23,675 nt of DNA from a virus. How positions within the stretch are numbered: position 1 is the first letter of the stretch; the number at the start of each line of letters is the position of its first letter. A program made the position numbers and the translations under genes. The notes beneath the pieces are model-generated. The model searched no databases, had not been told where the DNA came from, and worked only from the letters and a program-made list of their open reading frames with translations. The stretch is from IMG/VR virus record IMGVR_UViG_3300031706_000046, positions 1 to 23,675 of that record, one strand, 5' to 3'. Below, piece by piece: positions 16,223 through 22,110 of the stretch.

Positions 16223-17527
16223 CTAGAAGGATACCTGTGCTGTTTGAAACGAGTAAAGTGCGTAGCGCAAACCATCTGCCATGTGAGAAGCCATGTTGTG
16301 CTTCGGCTTTTCCTTTATTAGGTTTGGGTTTGGATCCCATTGATACGCATCCAGGCATTTCAGAGATTGTTTACACTCCTGATCTACAAACAGTAAATTA
16401 TTGTCTGCAATTCCTGCAACATGACTGATACCATCAAGTACAGACTTCTTTGCATTAATAGTACTAATATCATAGTTTTGTGCAAAGTCAAATCGAGTTT
16501 GCTGTGCAGCGGAATCAATATAGATGTAGTCAATATCCCATCTTTCTATAAGTTTTTGTATCTCAGCTGCATGTTGTTCTGTAGTACGCTCTGCGTTGAA
16601 GTATTCGTCAACTAGATAGTACTTGTCCTCATCCCAATCATAGGCAATTACACACATTGCCGTAGGATCTTTAAAGCCAACGTCAAGTCCTGCGAATACA
16701 TCCATATTGCTAGTATCAAGTTGAGATAAGTCTTTAACTTGGTTTTCAAAGTCAAACTTCCAGATCTGTCCTTCATAAGTATTAAAGTCAGCTTCGTACT
16801 CCTGTCTAAACTCTGCTTCTGACATGGACTTTCTTGCTTCGTCAATATCAGACTGAGCCATACGAGGGTTATCTTTATAGGTTGCTCGAATACTACACCA
16901 TTCGGGAAATTCGTCGGAGTATCCTCTATAAAAGAATTCAGAGAACCAGTTGTTGCGACCCCGTGGCGTGGAGATAAAGATTGCTTTTGAACCTTCCTTA
17001 TCTAGTGTGGGACGTAGTGCAACGTTGAAGGCATCCCTGCCATCAGCGAGTGCTGCCTCATCAAAAATGATAAGGTCATAAGATCTACCTACGCAAGAAT
17101 CAACCTGGTTAACCGAGCCCATTCTTACAGTAGATCCGTTAGAGATTTCAATAACCTTGTCCTTGGCGTTATCTTTTGTAACCTCTAAATCAAAATGTTT
17201 AATTAGATTTCTCTGTAAATCAAAAGAGATCTGAGACAAGGCATAGTTAGGAGACATAATAAGGATATTAGAGCCAGGTACCAGAGACACGAGCTGTCCA
17301 ATGATGTTGGCTATGTATGTCTTGCCCTGCCGCCGAGAAACGGCAGCAGACACAAAACGATACTTTGGGTTATTAATCGCATTGATAATTGCTATCTGCG
17401 AAGGTAACGGAGTGACATTCAATAGATCCATATAAGGAGCTATTGGAAGTTTAAGAAATCTTGCCTCAGATCCTAATTCAACTATTTCATCAGAGATAAT
17501 ATCTCTTCTGCTTATTTCTACTGCCAT
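16223..17527 (-). CDS. terL: Terminase large subunit
   Basis: A 434-aa packaging motor with both domains complete. ATPase: Walker A at residues 63-70 ('VSRRQGKT'), Walker B at 151-158 ('DLIIFDEA', with Asp156 and Glu157) and coupling motif 'STPRG' at 186-190. Nuclease: 'GLDVGFKDP' (Asp282), 'YIYIDSA' (Asp338) and 'HMADGLRYAL' (Asp418), the three metal-binding acids of the RNase H-like fold. It pumps DNA through the portal and cuts the concatemer. It starts four bases after the stop of a 53-aa membrane gene, with only a weak ribosome site (GAAGA), and is separated from the portal by P3 and the HNH gene. Confidence 0.96.
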   Translation of the reverse strand: MAVEISRRDIISDEIVELGSEARFLKLPIAPYMDLLNVTPLPSQIAIINAINNPKYRFVSAAVSRRQGKTYIANIIGQLVSLVPGSNILIMSPNYALSQISFDLQRNLIKHFDLEVTKDNAKDKVIEISNGSTVRMGSVNQVDSCVGRSYDLIIFDEAALADGRDAFNVALRPTLDKEGSKAIFISTPRGRNNWFSEFFYRGYSDEFPEWCSIRATYKDNPRMAQSDIDEARKSMSEAEFRQEYEADFNTYEGQIWKFDFENQVKDLSQLDTSNMDVFAGLDVGFKDPTAMCVIAYDWDEDKYYLVDEYFNAERTTEQHAAEIQKLIERWDIDYIYIDSAAQQTRFDFAQNYDISTINAKKSVLDGISHVAGIADNNLLFVDQECKQSLKCLDAYQWDPNPNLIKEKPKHNMASHMADGLRYALYSFQTAQVSF

Positions 17528-17530
17528 GTT

Positions 17531-17692
17531 TTAATCTTCTTTTTTAAGGAGTGTCCAGATACCGTAGCCTAAACCGACCCACGCCATCATTTTTGCTAAA
17601 CCGCCAAACAGTATTACTGATCCGCAGATTGCTATTAACATAGCGCCATCCCAGGAGGTGCGCTCTTTCATTGCTATTTTAAACCATTTCAC
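17531..17692 (-). CDS. Small membrane protein (53 aa), GTG start
   Basis: A frame of 53 codons that fills the gap between the DUF1353 gene and terL. The protein reads 'MKWFKIAMKERTSWDGAML' and continues as one hydrophobic segment (residues about 17-47, with Gly breaks) ending in 'LLKKED'. The GTG start overlaps the end of the upstream gene and has AGAGG ten bases before it; the inner ATG at residue 8 has no ribosome site. From memory, very similar small proteins with 'KERTSWDG' are frequent in marine phages. A holin-like or other membrane role is possible by size and topology, but nothing proves it. Confidence 0.7.
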   Translation of the reverse strand: MKWFKIAMKERTSWDGAMLIAICGSVILFGGLAKMMAWVGLGYGIWTLLKKED

Positions 17693-18263
17693 AGTGTGTA
17701 CCCCTCTTTTTATGCCCGTTCCAAGCTACGAAACCTGCAAGACGCAGTGTCCAGTATGCGAGGTAGTTTAATACTTTAAAACCATTTACTTCAATACAAA
17801 TATCTCGAAAAATGCCGTCCATAAACTTCTGGTCTTTGTAGCCTAAAGTCGTACCGTCTCTCTTTTTGAGAGTGGCGTACTTATAGCCGTAGTCGTGTAT
17901 TAGGCCGCCCATAAGTAGGACGCCTACAGGAGAGAGAAAAGTTGCTAAAAACTTAGGAACTGATGCACCATCGAACTCAAAACCTGCTGGGACTACAAAC
18001 TCTTCCCCGTGTAGACTATAGTGAAAATCTGTAGCAATTACCCACTTACGGCTACCGGTTAGCCAGAGAAGAATACCTTTCCAAAAACCTTTGCCTTTTG
18101 TCGCAATAGGTACGGGAACCATCTTAGGCATTTTACTGTACTGAAAACTTACTATTAATTCTTCTTCTTTGTCCATTTTATTTACTACAAAGCCTACCAG
18201 TATCAATACAATAAGTACTGTCCATTGCCAAAAGTTCATTGCTAAGTCTAAGATTAAATCCAT
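17679..18263 (-). CDS. DUF1353-family protein with N-terminal membrane anchor
   Basis: A 194-aa protein with a transmembrane segment at residues 11-27, a basic linker, then a DUF1353-like domain (about 75-185): 'FVVPAGFEFDGASVPKFL' (89-106), 'GGLIHDYGYKYA' with His123-Asp124, and a 'KDQKFMDGI' helix. The family is common in phages of Gram-negative bacteria; its biochemical function is not established to my knowledge, although the conserved His-Asp and Asp-Gln suggest a catalytic or metal site. A position among several small membrane proteins suggests action at the cell envelope, perhaps lysis. Its ATG overlaps the stop of the EF-hand gene by one base. Confidence 0.75.
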   Translation of the reverse strand: MDLILDLAMNFWQWTVLIVLILVGFVVNKMDKEEELIVSFQYSKMPKMVPVPIATKGKGFWKGILLWLTGSRKWVIATDFHYSLHGEEFVVPAGFEFDGASVPKFLATFLSPVGVLLMGGLIHDYGYKYATLKKRDGTTLGYKDQKFMDGIFRDICIEVNGFKVLNYLAYWTLRLAGFVAWNGHKKRGTHCEMV

Positions 18264-18577
18264 TATTTTTTACCTCCTACTGCTTCCTTGGCATAAAATG
18301 CCGCTACAATAGCTGCAACGGAAACGAAGTAGGTAGGGGCCATGCTCCCTAAAGTACTTGAAGCGTTAGACAGCCCTAATAATTCTGCGGCTACTACGGC
18401 GAAGGGATAAAGTAACATACCGCCAAGCGCAAACCAGGCCATGTTTCTTTGCGCATCCCGCATAGCATCTGCGTCTTCTAACTCTTTGCGCTTTGCTTCA
18501 AGGTACATTGTTTGTTCGGCTTCGGATACTTTTCCGTCACCATTTGTGTCTGCTGGATGAAATTCTTTTTCTACCAT
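18263..18577 (-). CDS. EF-hand membrane protein (holin-like topology)
   Basis: A 104-aa protein. Residues 10-21 are a complete EF-hand calcium loop, 'DTNGDGKVSEAE' (Asp10, Asn12, Asp14, Ser18, Glu21), followed by a charged helix (to about 45) and two transmembrane segments (about 46-67 and 79-96) with a short loop between, ending in 'GGKK'. Two short TM helices and a charged end fit a holin-like or pinholin-like protein, but an EF-hand at the N-terminus is not a normal holin part. The ATG overlaps the upstream stop (ATGGTAG). Function is unknown; the calcium loop is seen directly, the lysis role is a guess from neighbours. Confidence 0.75.
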   Translation of the reverse strand: MVEKEFHPADTNGDGKVSEAEQTMYLEAKRKELEDADAMRDAQRNMAWFALGGMLLYPFAVVAAELLGLSNASSTLGSMAPTYFVSVAAIVAAFYAKEAVGGKK

Positions 18578-18876
18578 TTTTCTTTATCCGCCCAATATGC
18601 CGCAGACATTTTGCCTTTAGCTATATTCTTAGCGTGTCGTGCTTTGAAACTCTTACGCTTGGCCTTCATTGCAGCTGATTCTCCAGCCTTGGGCTTCCCT
18701 GCCGTCTTAGCTCCCTGCTGGCCGAAACGAATCGTCTTAATCTTGGTGCCAACTTTAGCTACAACGATATGAGACTTTTTGGCATGTCCTGGAGTACGTT
18801 TAGGTTTGTTGAAACCTGTAACGCCTGCCCGTTTTATCCTTGAGTCTTTCTTTTTCGCTTTTCGCTTTGCTGGCAT
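18571..18876 (-). CDS. Small basic phage protein
   Basis: A 101-aa, very basic protein (Lys/Arg/Ala-rich) with 'GVTGFNKPKRTPGHAKKSH', 'KIKTIRFGQQG' in the middle and 'RKSFKARHAKNIAKGKMSAA' near the end. I recall close relatives in many marine phages, including cyanophages, without a known function. The charge suggests binding to nucleic acid; no fold or motif proves it. AAGGAGT lies before the ATG and overlaps the region of the lipoprotein stop; the end overlaps the EF-hand gene by seven bases, so the gene is part of the operon. Confidence 0.75.
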   Translation of the reverse strand: MPAKRKAKKKDSRIKRAGVTGFNKPKRTPGHAKKSHIVVAKVGTKIKTIRFGQQGAKTAGKPKAGESAAMKAKRKSFKARHAKNIAKGKMSAAYWADKEKW

Positions 18877-18887
18877 AAAATTACTCC

Positions 18888-19073
18888 TTACTTTTGCGTA
18901 CTTTTGCTTATTGCGCCTGAGACATCTGCCCCGGCTGCGGTGGCTATGTCTGCTACTGCGGTTCCTACTCCACCGAGAGTTCCGTTGATGATACCTTGAG
19001 TGCCGTCAATGGCAGCGTTCATGGTTCCACAGGCTCCGAGTAGTAGTGCAGATACTAAAATTAAATATTTCAT
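18888..19073 (-). CDS. Small entericidin-like lipoprotein
   Basis: A 61-aa protein with a lipoprotein signal: 'MKYLILVSALLLGACGTM', where Cys15 would be lipidated after cleavage at 'LLGA'. The mature part is Gly/Ala/Thr-rich and short, as in entericidins. It would sit in the inner or outer membrane leaflet facing the periplasm. Possible roles, none shown by sequence: superinfection exclusion (short phage lipoproteins such as T5 Llp do this) or an outer-membrane spanin part. AAGGAAC precedes the ATG. It lies directly downstream of a region with several inverted repeats, which may control it. Confidence 0.7.
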   Translation of the reverse strand: MKYLILVSALLLGACGTMNAAIDGTQGIINGTLGGVGTAVADIATAAGADVSGAISKSTQK

Positions 19074-19176
19074 AGTCTGTTCCTTATGTCCTGGCTTTCC
19101 GAGCCTGTATTTAGCCTACAGTGCAAGCTTTCCGCCCGTATCCGACTACCAATAATTACCCTCGTCTCATACGGGC
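19074..19176 (-). promoter_or_regulatory. Possible structured leader RNA before the lipoprotein gene
   Basis: In transcript order: a perfect 8-bp inverted repeat GCCCGTAT...ATACGGGC (19169-19176 with 19134-19141, 27-base loop), then hairpin CTGTA-GGCTAAA-TACAG (19105-19121), then GGCT-CGGAA-AGCC (19093-19105) sharing one base with it, then AAGGAAC and the ATG. The loop GGCT can also pair with the downstream AGCC, giving exclusive folds next to the ribosome site. I cannot match it to a known riboswitch class. Confidence 0.4.
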
Positions 19177-19177
19177 T

Positions 19178-19321
19178 TTACGCATTTGCATATGCTGAAG
19201 GGTAAACTTTAAATTTTCTTTTTACTGAGCTTTTTACTGCCGAGTATAGTCGCTTGTTCGTTGGAACTGGCTTCTTAGTAGCCGCGCTTTTTCTTCGAGG
19301 CTTTTTTCTTTTTACCGCCAT
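19178..19321 (-). CDS. Small basic DUF5872-like protein, C-terminus shortened
   Basis: A 47-aa gene, short but with a strong AAAGGAG six bases before the ATG at 19321. The N-terminus is basic ('MAVKRKKPRRKSAATKK'), followed by 'PTNKRLYSAVKSSVKRKFKV' and 'YPSAYANA', which matches my memory of the DUF5872 pattern of marine phages (Lys-rich helix, then 'KVYPSAYANA'). Known members continue with about 12 more residues containing a Tyr-Lys-Lys-Arg-Gly-Gly-like end; here a TAA stops the frame, while the +1 frame carries 'RKARMRRG' before its own stop. It may be a shortened natural form or a one-base error. It overlaps the previous small gene by 47 bases. Function unknown; nucleic-acid binding is possible by charge. 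Confidence 0.65.
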   Translation of the reverse strand: MAVKRKKPRRKSAATKKPVPTNKRLYSAVKSSVKRKFKVYPSAYANA

Positions 19322-19412
19322 GAGATGCTCCTTTCATTAACTTGCCATTCGGCATTCTATGATACCCTTTCGGAGCTCTTTTTGCTTTAGTCTTCGTTTT
19401 CCTCTTCTTCAT
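19275..19412 (-). CDS. Tiny basic phage protein (45 aa) with 'PKGYHRMPNG' motif
   Basis: A 45-aa frame overlapping the genes on both sides. The protein has a Lys/Arg-rich start ('MKKRKTKTKAKRAP'), the motif 'KGYHRMPNGKLMKGASH', and a Lys/Ser-rich end. The middle motif (Gly-Tyr-His-x-Met-Pro-x-Gly-x-x-Met) is one that I recall from many small phage proteins, which supports a real gene. AGAGGA lies nine bases before the ATG. The first 26 bases overlap the acidic C-terminus of the previous gene and the last 47 overlap the next gene, each in another frame. Function unknown. Confidence 0.75.
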   Translation of the reverse strand: MKKRKTKTKAKRAPKGYHRMPNGKLMKGASHGGKKKKASKKKRGY

Positions 19413-19572
19413 AGTCAACGTCCTCTAGCTTTTCTACCAGCTCTTTTACTGCGGGAGGTACCCATCCTGAGTACTCTTTTGCTTCCTCTTCAGTAGCAAA
19501 CTTAGCCACCAGTACTCCGTCCAAGTGAACGTTCCAGCGCTGTCGTTTTTCAAAAATGTAATAGTCTTTCAT
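19387..19572 (-). CDS. Small protein with acidic tail (61 aa)
   Basis: A 61-aa protein not recognised as a named family. The first 35 residues look like a compact three-strand unit ('YYIFEKRQRWNVHLDGVLVAKFATEEEA'), of the kind seen in small phage proteins, followed by a helix ('VKELVEKLEDV') and a run of Glu/Asp ending in 'EENED'. AAAGGAT lies before the ATG. It is three bases from the stop of the upstream coiled-coil gene, and its last 26 bases also encode the basic N-terminus of the next gene in another frame. Confidence 0.6.
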   Translation of the reverse strand: MKDYYIFEKRQRWNVHLDGVLVAKFATEEEAKEYSGWVPPAVKELVEKLEDVDYEEEENED

Positions 19573-19575
19573 AAT

Positions 19576-19827
19576 TTATCCTTTAGAGATTAGTGTTGCT
19601 AGGACACCTGCTAGGAACATAATTAGGGTTCCGCCTATTACAGTCATGCGAGACTCTATCCTGTGCAGTCCAGTTTCAACATCGGTTAGGCGCTGAAAGC
19701 AGGTTTTCCATCTCTCTTCGCACTGAACTTCATGCGTTGCAAGCTCCAGTTCAAGCTTATTTACTTTCGGAGTAACGCTTCTAAGTTCTTTTAGGTCTGC
19801 TTCATATTGTGCGCTAGTCTTTTCCAT
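19576..19827 (-). CDS. Coiled-coil protein with C-terminal membrane segment (XhlA-like)
   Basis: An 83-aa protein: residues 1-60 form a charged, heptad-like helix with two Cys (around 'HEVQCEERWKTC') and 'LTDVETGLHRIESRM', and residues 62-80 are a transmembrane segment ('MTVIGGTLIMFLAGVLATLI') ending in 'SKG'. This layout is that of XhlA-type haemolysin/holin-associated proteins, which work with holin and endolysin in some phages. No endolysin is visible in this window, so the lysis role is an inference from topology. It overlaps the small terminase gene by 14 bases. Confidence 0.65.
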   Translation of the reverse strand: MEKTSAQYEADLKELRSVTPKVNKLELELATHEVQCEERWKTCFQRLTDVETGLHRIESRMTVIGGTLIMFLAGVLATLISKG

Positions 19828-20275
19828 TTAAAAGTTTTTCCATCAGCTTACCATAGTTACCTTGACCGAAAGGAACAGCTTCATTAATCTGTACATTAGT
19901 CTGGTTTTTGATATTGCCGCTTTCTGCTTTTGCAAGATCAGCTTGTGCTTTAATCTCGTCAATACGCATTTTATGTGCCATTTGTAATAGATCTGCTAAA
20001 TCTTTACTAGAGTATACGCCAGATTCCTGAGCCTCTTCCAGTTTAGATGCGATCATCTCGTCTAACAAGGCTCCGATATTGTTCTTATTACGGTAACCCA
20101 GGTCTAAGTACACTGTGTCAATGTACTTCTTTACTTCGCGTTTATTAAGTACATCTACTACTTGCTGTTCTGATACTTGCAAGTACTCACACACCGCCCG
20201 TATATTGCCGTATTGTAGATAACTATTCGCTATCTCAAGCCCCTCAGGGGATATTGTGGTTAGTTCTTTTGCCAT
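19814..20275 (-). CDS. terS: Terminase small subunit (probable)
   Basis: A 153-aa helical protein. Residues about 8-50 read as a helix-turn-helix unit ('GLEIANSYLQYGNIRAVCEYL' then 'VSEQQVVDVLNKREVKKYI'), followed by oligomerisation helices ('NIGALLDEMIASKLEEA', 'DLADLLQMAHKMRIDEIKAQ') and a short C-terminal tail. Length and helix pattern fit small terminases, which recognise the packaging site and feed DNA to TerL. TerL is about 2.3 kb downstream in the same transcript, so the two are separated by small genes. The ATG is at, or one base from, the predicted transcription start of P2, with no room for a Shine-Dalgarno site: leaderless translation is likely. No alternative start codon lies in the first 60 residues with a good site. 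Confidence 0.75.
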   Translation of the reverse strand: MAKELTTISPEGLEIANSYLQYGNIRAVCEYLQVSEQQVVDVLNKREVKKYIDTVYLDLGYRNKNNIGALLDEMIASKLEEAQESGVYSSKDLADLLQMAHKMRIDEIKAQADLAKAESGNIKNQTNVQINEAVPFGQGNYGKLMEKLLNGKD

Positions 20276-20282
20276 GTTTCAA

Positions 20283-20311
20283 ATTATACTCAAATAGTGG
20301 TGGGTTGTCAA
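20283..20311 (-). promoter_or_regulatory. Promoter P2, sigma70 type
   Basis: Minus strand TTGACA (20306-20311), 17 bases, TATAAT (20283-20288), preceded by a run of seven A then CTTC. It shares AAAAAAA-(C/G)-TTCTTGACAA with P1, which looks like a repeated UP-element plus -35 unit. Predicted start near 20276, at the small terminase ATG (20275). Confidence 0.9.
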
Positions 20312-20329
20312 GAAGTTTTTTTCTCAGGT

Positions 20330-20788
20330 CTAGTCAGCTAACGGGTTGTCCAAAGCTCTTTGGAGTTTATCTGTTAGTCGTTTTTCTAGTTCTTTCATAT
20401 CTCTATCCGTATCTGACTTTAAAGCATCTCGTTTTGTTTCAAAACGATCATTTGCATTATCAATCATTAGTCTTACTTTTTCTTCTGATTCGCGAACTTT
20501 ATCTTCAACTCGATCAGCTTGTTTTTCAATAGATATAATATCGTCTCTTAGCCCAGACTTAATGTCTCGGGTGTAGGATATAGCAGAGTCTAGTTTTTGT
20601 TCTATAATCTTATTACGGGACTCAATCTCACCTGTGTCAATATTCTGTACGACTTCTTTCATATCCATGTAATCGCTGTAGAATTCAAAGCCCGCCCATG
20701 CTGCACCTCCTAGTGTAGAGAGTGCTGTAAGCATAACGAACATCTTGCCACCTTTAAACGTCATTCCTCCGATTTCAAACTCTGCCAT
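20330..20788 (-). CDS. Membrane-anchored coiled-coil protein
   Basis: A 152-aa protein. After a short 'MAEFEIGGMTFKGGKMF' start, residues about 15-36 form a transmembrane segment ('MLTALSTLGGAAWAGFEF'), and residues about 45-150 are a long charged coiled coil ('KSGLRDDIISIEKQADRVED', then more Lys/Glu/Asp heptads). Topology suggests an inner-membrane anchor with the coiled coil in the periplasm or cytoplasm; this is not decided by sequence. It is the last gene of the secreted-protein operon: its ATG overlaps the previous stop (TAATG) with AAGGAAG upstream. I do not recognise a named family. Confidence 0.7.
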   Translation of the reverse strand: MAEFEIGGMTFKGGKMFVMLTALSTLGGAAWAGFEFYSDYMDMKEVVQNIDTGEIESRNKIIEQKLDSAISYTRDIKSGLRDDIISIEKQADRVEDKVRESEEKVRLMIDNANDRFETKRDALKSDTDRDMKELEKRLTDKLQRALDNPLAD

Positions 20789-21210
20789 TAATCTTCCTTT
20801 GCGAATTGCAATTGCCTGAGATTGTTAATCTCCGCCTTGAGCTTCATTACCTCCATTCGTTTCTTTTCAAGTTCCAACTGGTAAAGAGTATTACAGTTAA
20901 TGCGTTCTTTTGGTCCACCAATTGGTATATTAATCTTTGCGTACACGCCTACATCTCCGACACGAGTCTGACTCATTGTCATATCTGTGTCGTAAGGATT
21001 AACAGTCTCATTTCCGCTATTTATAAAGCCTACAACACCAAACTCTAAGTTAGTGGAAGAGCCAATTGCATTTTGGCAATCCAGTGTTCCTGCTCTAATT
21101 CTATCAGAAGCATAACTCTGTTGAGAGCTAGGTAAGTTTAAGTTTAGTGAGCTGGAGTCTCCGTAGGATTGGTGACTAGCCAGCAGCAGTATAAGCAGTA
21201 AGCGTTTCAT
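20788..21210 (-). CDS. Secreted protein with C-terminal coiled coil
   Basis: A 140-aa protein with a Sec signal peptide (residues 1-17, 'MKRLLLILLLASHQSYG'). The mature part starts Ser/Asn-rich, then 'SDRIRAGTLDCQNAIG' with Cys45, a beta segment 'TNLEFGVVGFI', 'GVYAKINIPIGGP', and 'RINCNTLYQLELEKKRMEV' with Cys106 leading into a C-terminal coiled coil (about 107-137). Cys45 and Cys106 may form a disulfide in the periplasm. Close relatives, from memory, occur in many marine phages, with no agreed function. The ATG overlaps the upstream chaperone-like gene by 35 bases and has AAGAGAT before it. Confidence 0.75.
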   Translation of the reverse strand: MKRLLLILLLASHQSYGDSSSLNLNLPSSQQSYASDRIRAGTLDCQNAIGSSTNLEFGVVGFINSGNETVNPYDTDMTMSQTRVGDVGVYAKINIPIGGPKERINCNTLYQLELEKKRMEVMKLKAEINNLRQLQFAKED

Positions 21211-21592
21211 CAGTATCTCTTTTTATTTTTGAACATATCCTCGACATTATAATAGCAGGATCTTTAACACTTGCTAGGATTTTTGACTTGGAGCATACGT
21301 AGGTTATGATATCCTTATCTTTGTCTTGGATGAAAATCTCTATACTTTTTCTTTCCAAGTGTTTTAAATTAATTAGCTTAGAAGAACTAGCGAAAGCTAT
21401 GCTATTCCAGTCTTTATCGTACACATTGATAGAGTACCAGGAAATCTCTTTTCGACTATTAAATATATTCATGTTTATTACTTTTACGCCTTCCACATAA
21501 GTAGTTAATAGTTCGGGGTAGGTAGGAGTAAACTGGTGAGCACTTGCGTACCCACCGAGCATACCTAGTATTAGTATTACTGTGCGATACAT
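21176..21592 (-). CDS. Secreted PapD-like chaperone N-domain protein
   Basis: A 138-aa protein with a signal peptide (residues 1-18, '-GGYASA'). The mature part has the strand order of an immunoglobulin-like PapD N-domain: 'FTPTYPELLTTYVEGVKVIN', 'NIFNSRKEISWYSINVYDKD', a loop and 'KSIEIFIQDKDKDIITYV'. Cys100 and Cys120 lie in a C-terminal extension ('YVCSKSKI', 'RICSKIKR'). Only one domain is present; classical pilus chaperones have two. The neighbour upstream encodes a pilin-like protein and the genes overlap by 16 bases, so the two products probably act together. Chaperone function is inferred from strand pattern and context; the diagnostic Arg and Lys of PapD cannot be placed with certainty. 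Confidence 0.55.
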   Translation of the reverse strand: MYRTVILILGMLGGYASAHQFTPTYPELLTTYVEGVKVINMNIFNSRKEISWYSINVYDKDWNSIAFASSSKLINLKHLERKSIEIFIQDKDKDIITYVCSKSKILASVKDPAIIMSRICSKIKRDTDETLTAYTAAG

Positions 21593-22065
21593 TCTGCCAC
21601 TACCATAGCAGTATAGTCACCTGCAGGAAAAGACTTATCGTATCCGTAGTCCGCAGTAGAGTCTACATTAAACCATACGCTACCTGCTACTGTTAGATCA
21701 AACTCAACAGTGTTGTTATAGGTAATTTTATTGGTTTCAAAACCTGACATCAAAGCATCAGAGGTTTGACCTACTGTGACATCTCCTGTCCAGTTGGTAA
21801 CATCTGCAAGCTCTGGGCTAGAAGCAAAAGTGTCGGGGTAGGAAATTACAGCTTTATAATGATCTGCTGCAAGAATGTCATATCGAACAATCGGCACTAC
21901 ACCGCCATCGCTGGCAGAAGTACTTAGTTCACTTGGGCTGGGGTTGCCATAGACTCCGGTAGTGTCTGTTTGTATAACACATTTAGACTCAACGGTTCCT
22001 TGGATGGGGGTATTTGCTGCAACCGCTAAAGGAGCGAAGCAAGCGAGTAAGAGTAACTTTTTCAT
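21577..22065 (-). CDS. Secreted pilin-like / spore-coat-U-like beta-sandwich protein
   Basis: A 162-aa protein with a signal peptide ('MKKLLLLACFAPLAVA', residues 1-16) followed by 'IQGTVESKCVIQTDT' with Cys29 and a last Cys159 three residues from the end ('VVAECIAQ'). An N-terminal Cys in an Ile-x-Gly-x-Val context, 'GVYGNPSP', many strands and a final 'GDYTAMVVAEC' strand fit chaperone-dependent pilins and SCPU proteins, where the last strand and the Cys pair hold the fold. I chose the ATG at 22065, with GGAACC upstream, over the ATG four codons earlier (22077). The next gene encodes a chaperone-like partner. The structural reading is an inference from pattern. Confidence 0.6.
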   Translation of the reverse strand: MKKLLLLACFAPLAVAANTPIQGTVESKCVIQTDTTGVYGNPSPSELSTSASDGGVVPIVRYDILAADHYKAVISYPDTFASSPELADVTNWTGDVTVGQTSDALMSGFETNKITYNNTVEFDLTVAGSVWFNVDSTADYGYDKSFPAGDYTAMVVAECIAQ

Positions 22066-22110
22066 ATGTGGTTCCATAATAAGGCATTACGCCCCTTTGG
22101 TAGTTTATTG

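Noticed and set aside
16648-16845. Minus-strand 65-codon frame inside terL
   Set aside because: Nested in a conserved gene with no supporting start signals.
19074-19176. Naming the inverted-repeat region as a glutamine, manA or other known RNA class
   Set aside because: Conserved core sequences of those classes cannot be matched by eye; kept only as an unnamed structured leader.
19134-19176. tRNA-like acceptor stem
   Set aside because: The stem encloses only 27 bases and has no T-arm or anticodon arm, so it is not a tRNA.
20240-20250. Palindrome CCCCTCAGGGG-like in the start of terS
   Set aside because: Short, inside coding sequence and without a U-run; likely chance or codon-driven, although it could lie near the 5' end of the leaderless mRNA.
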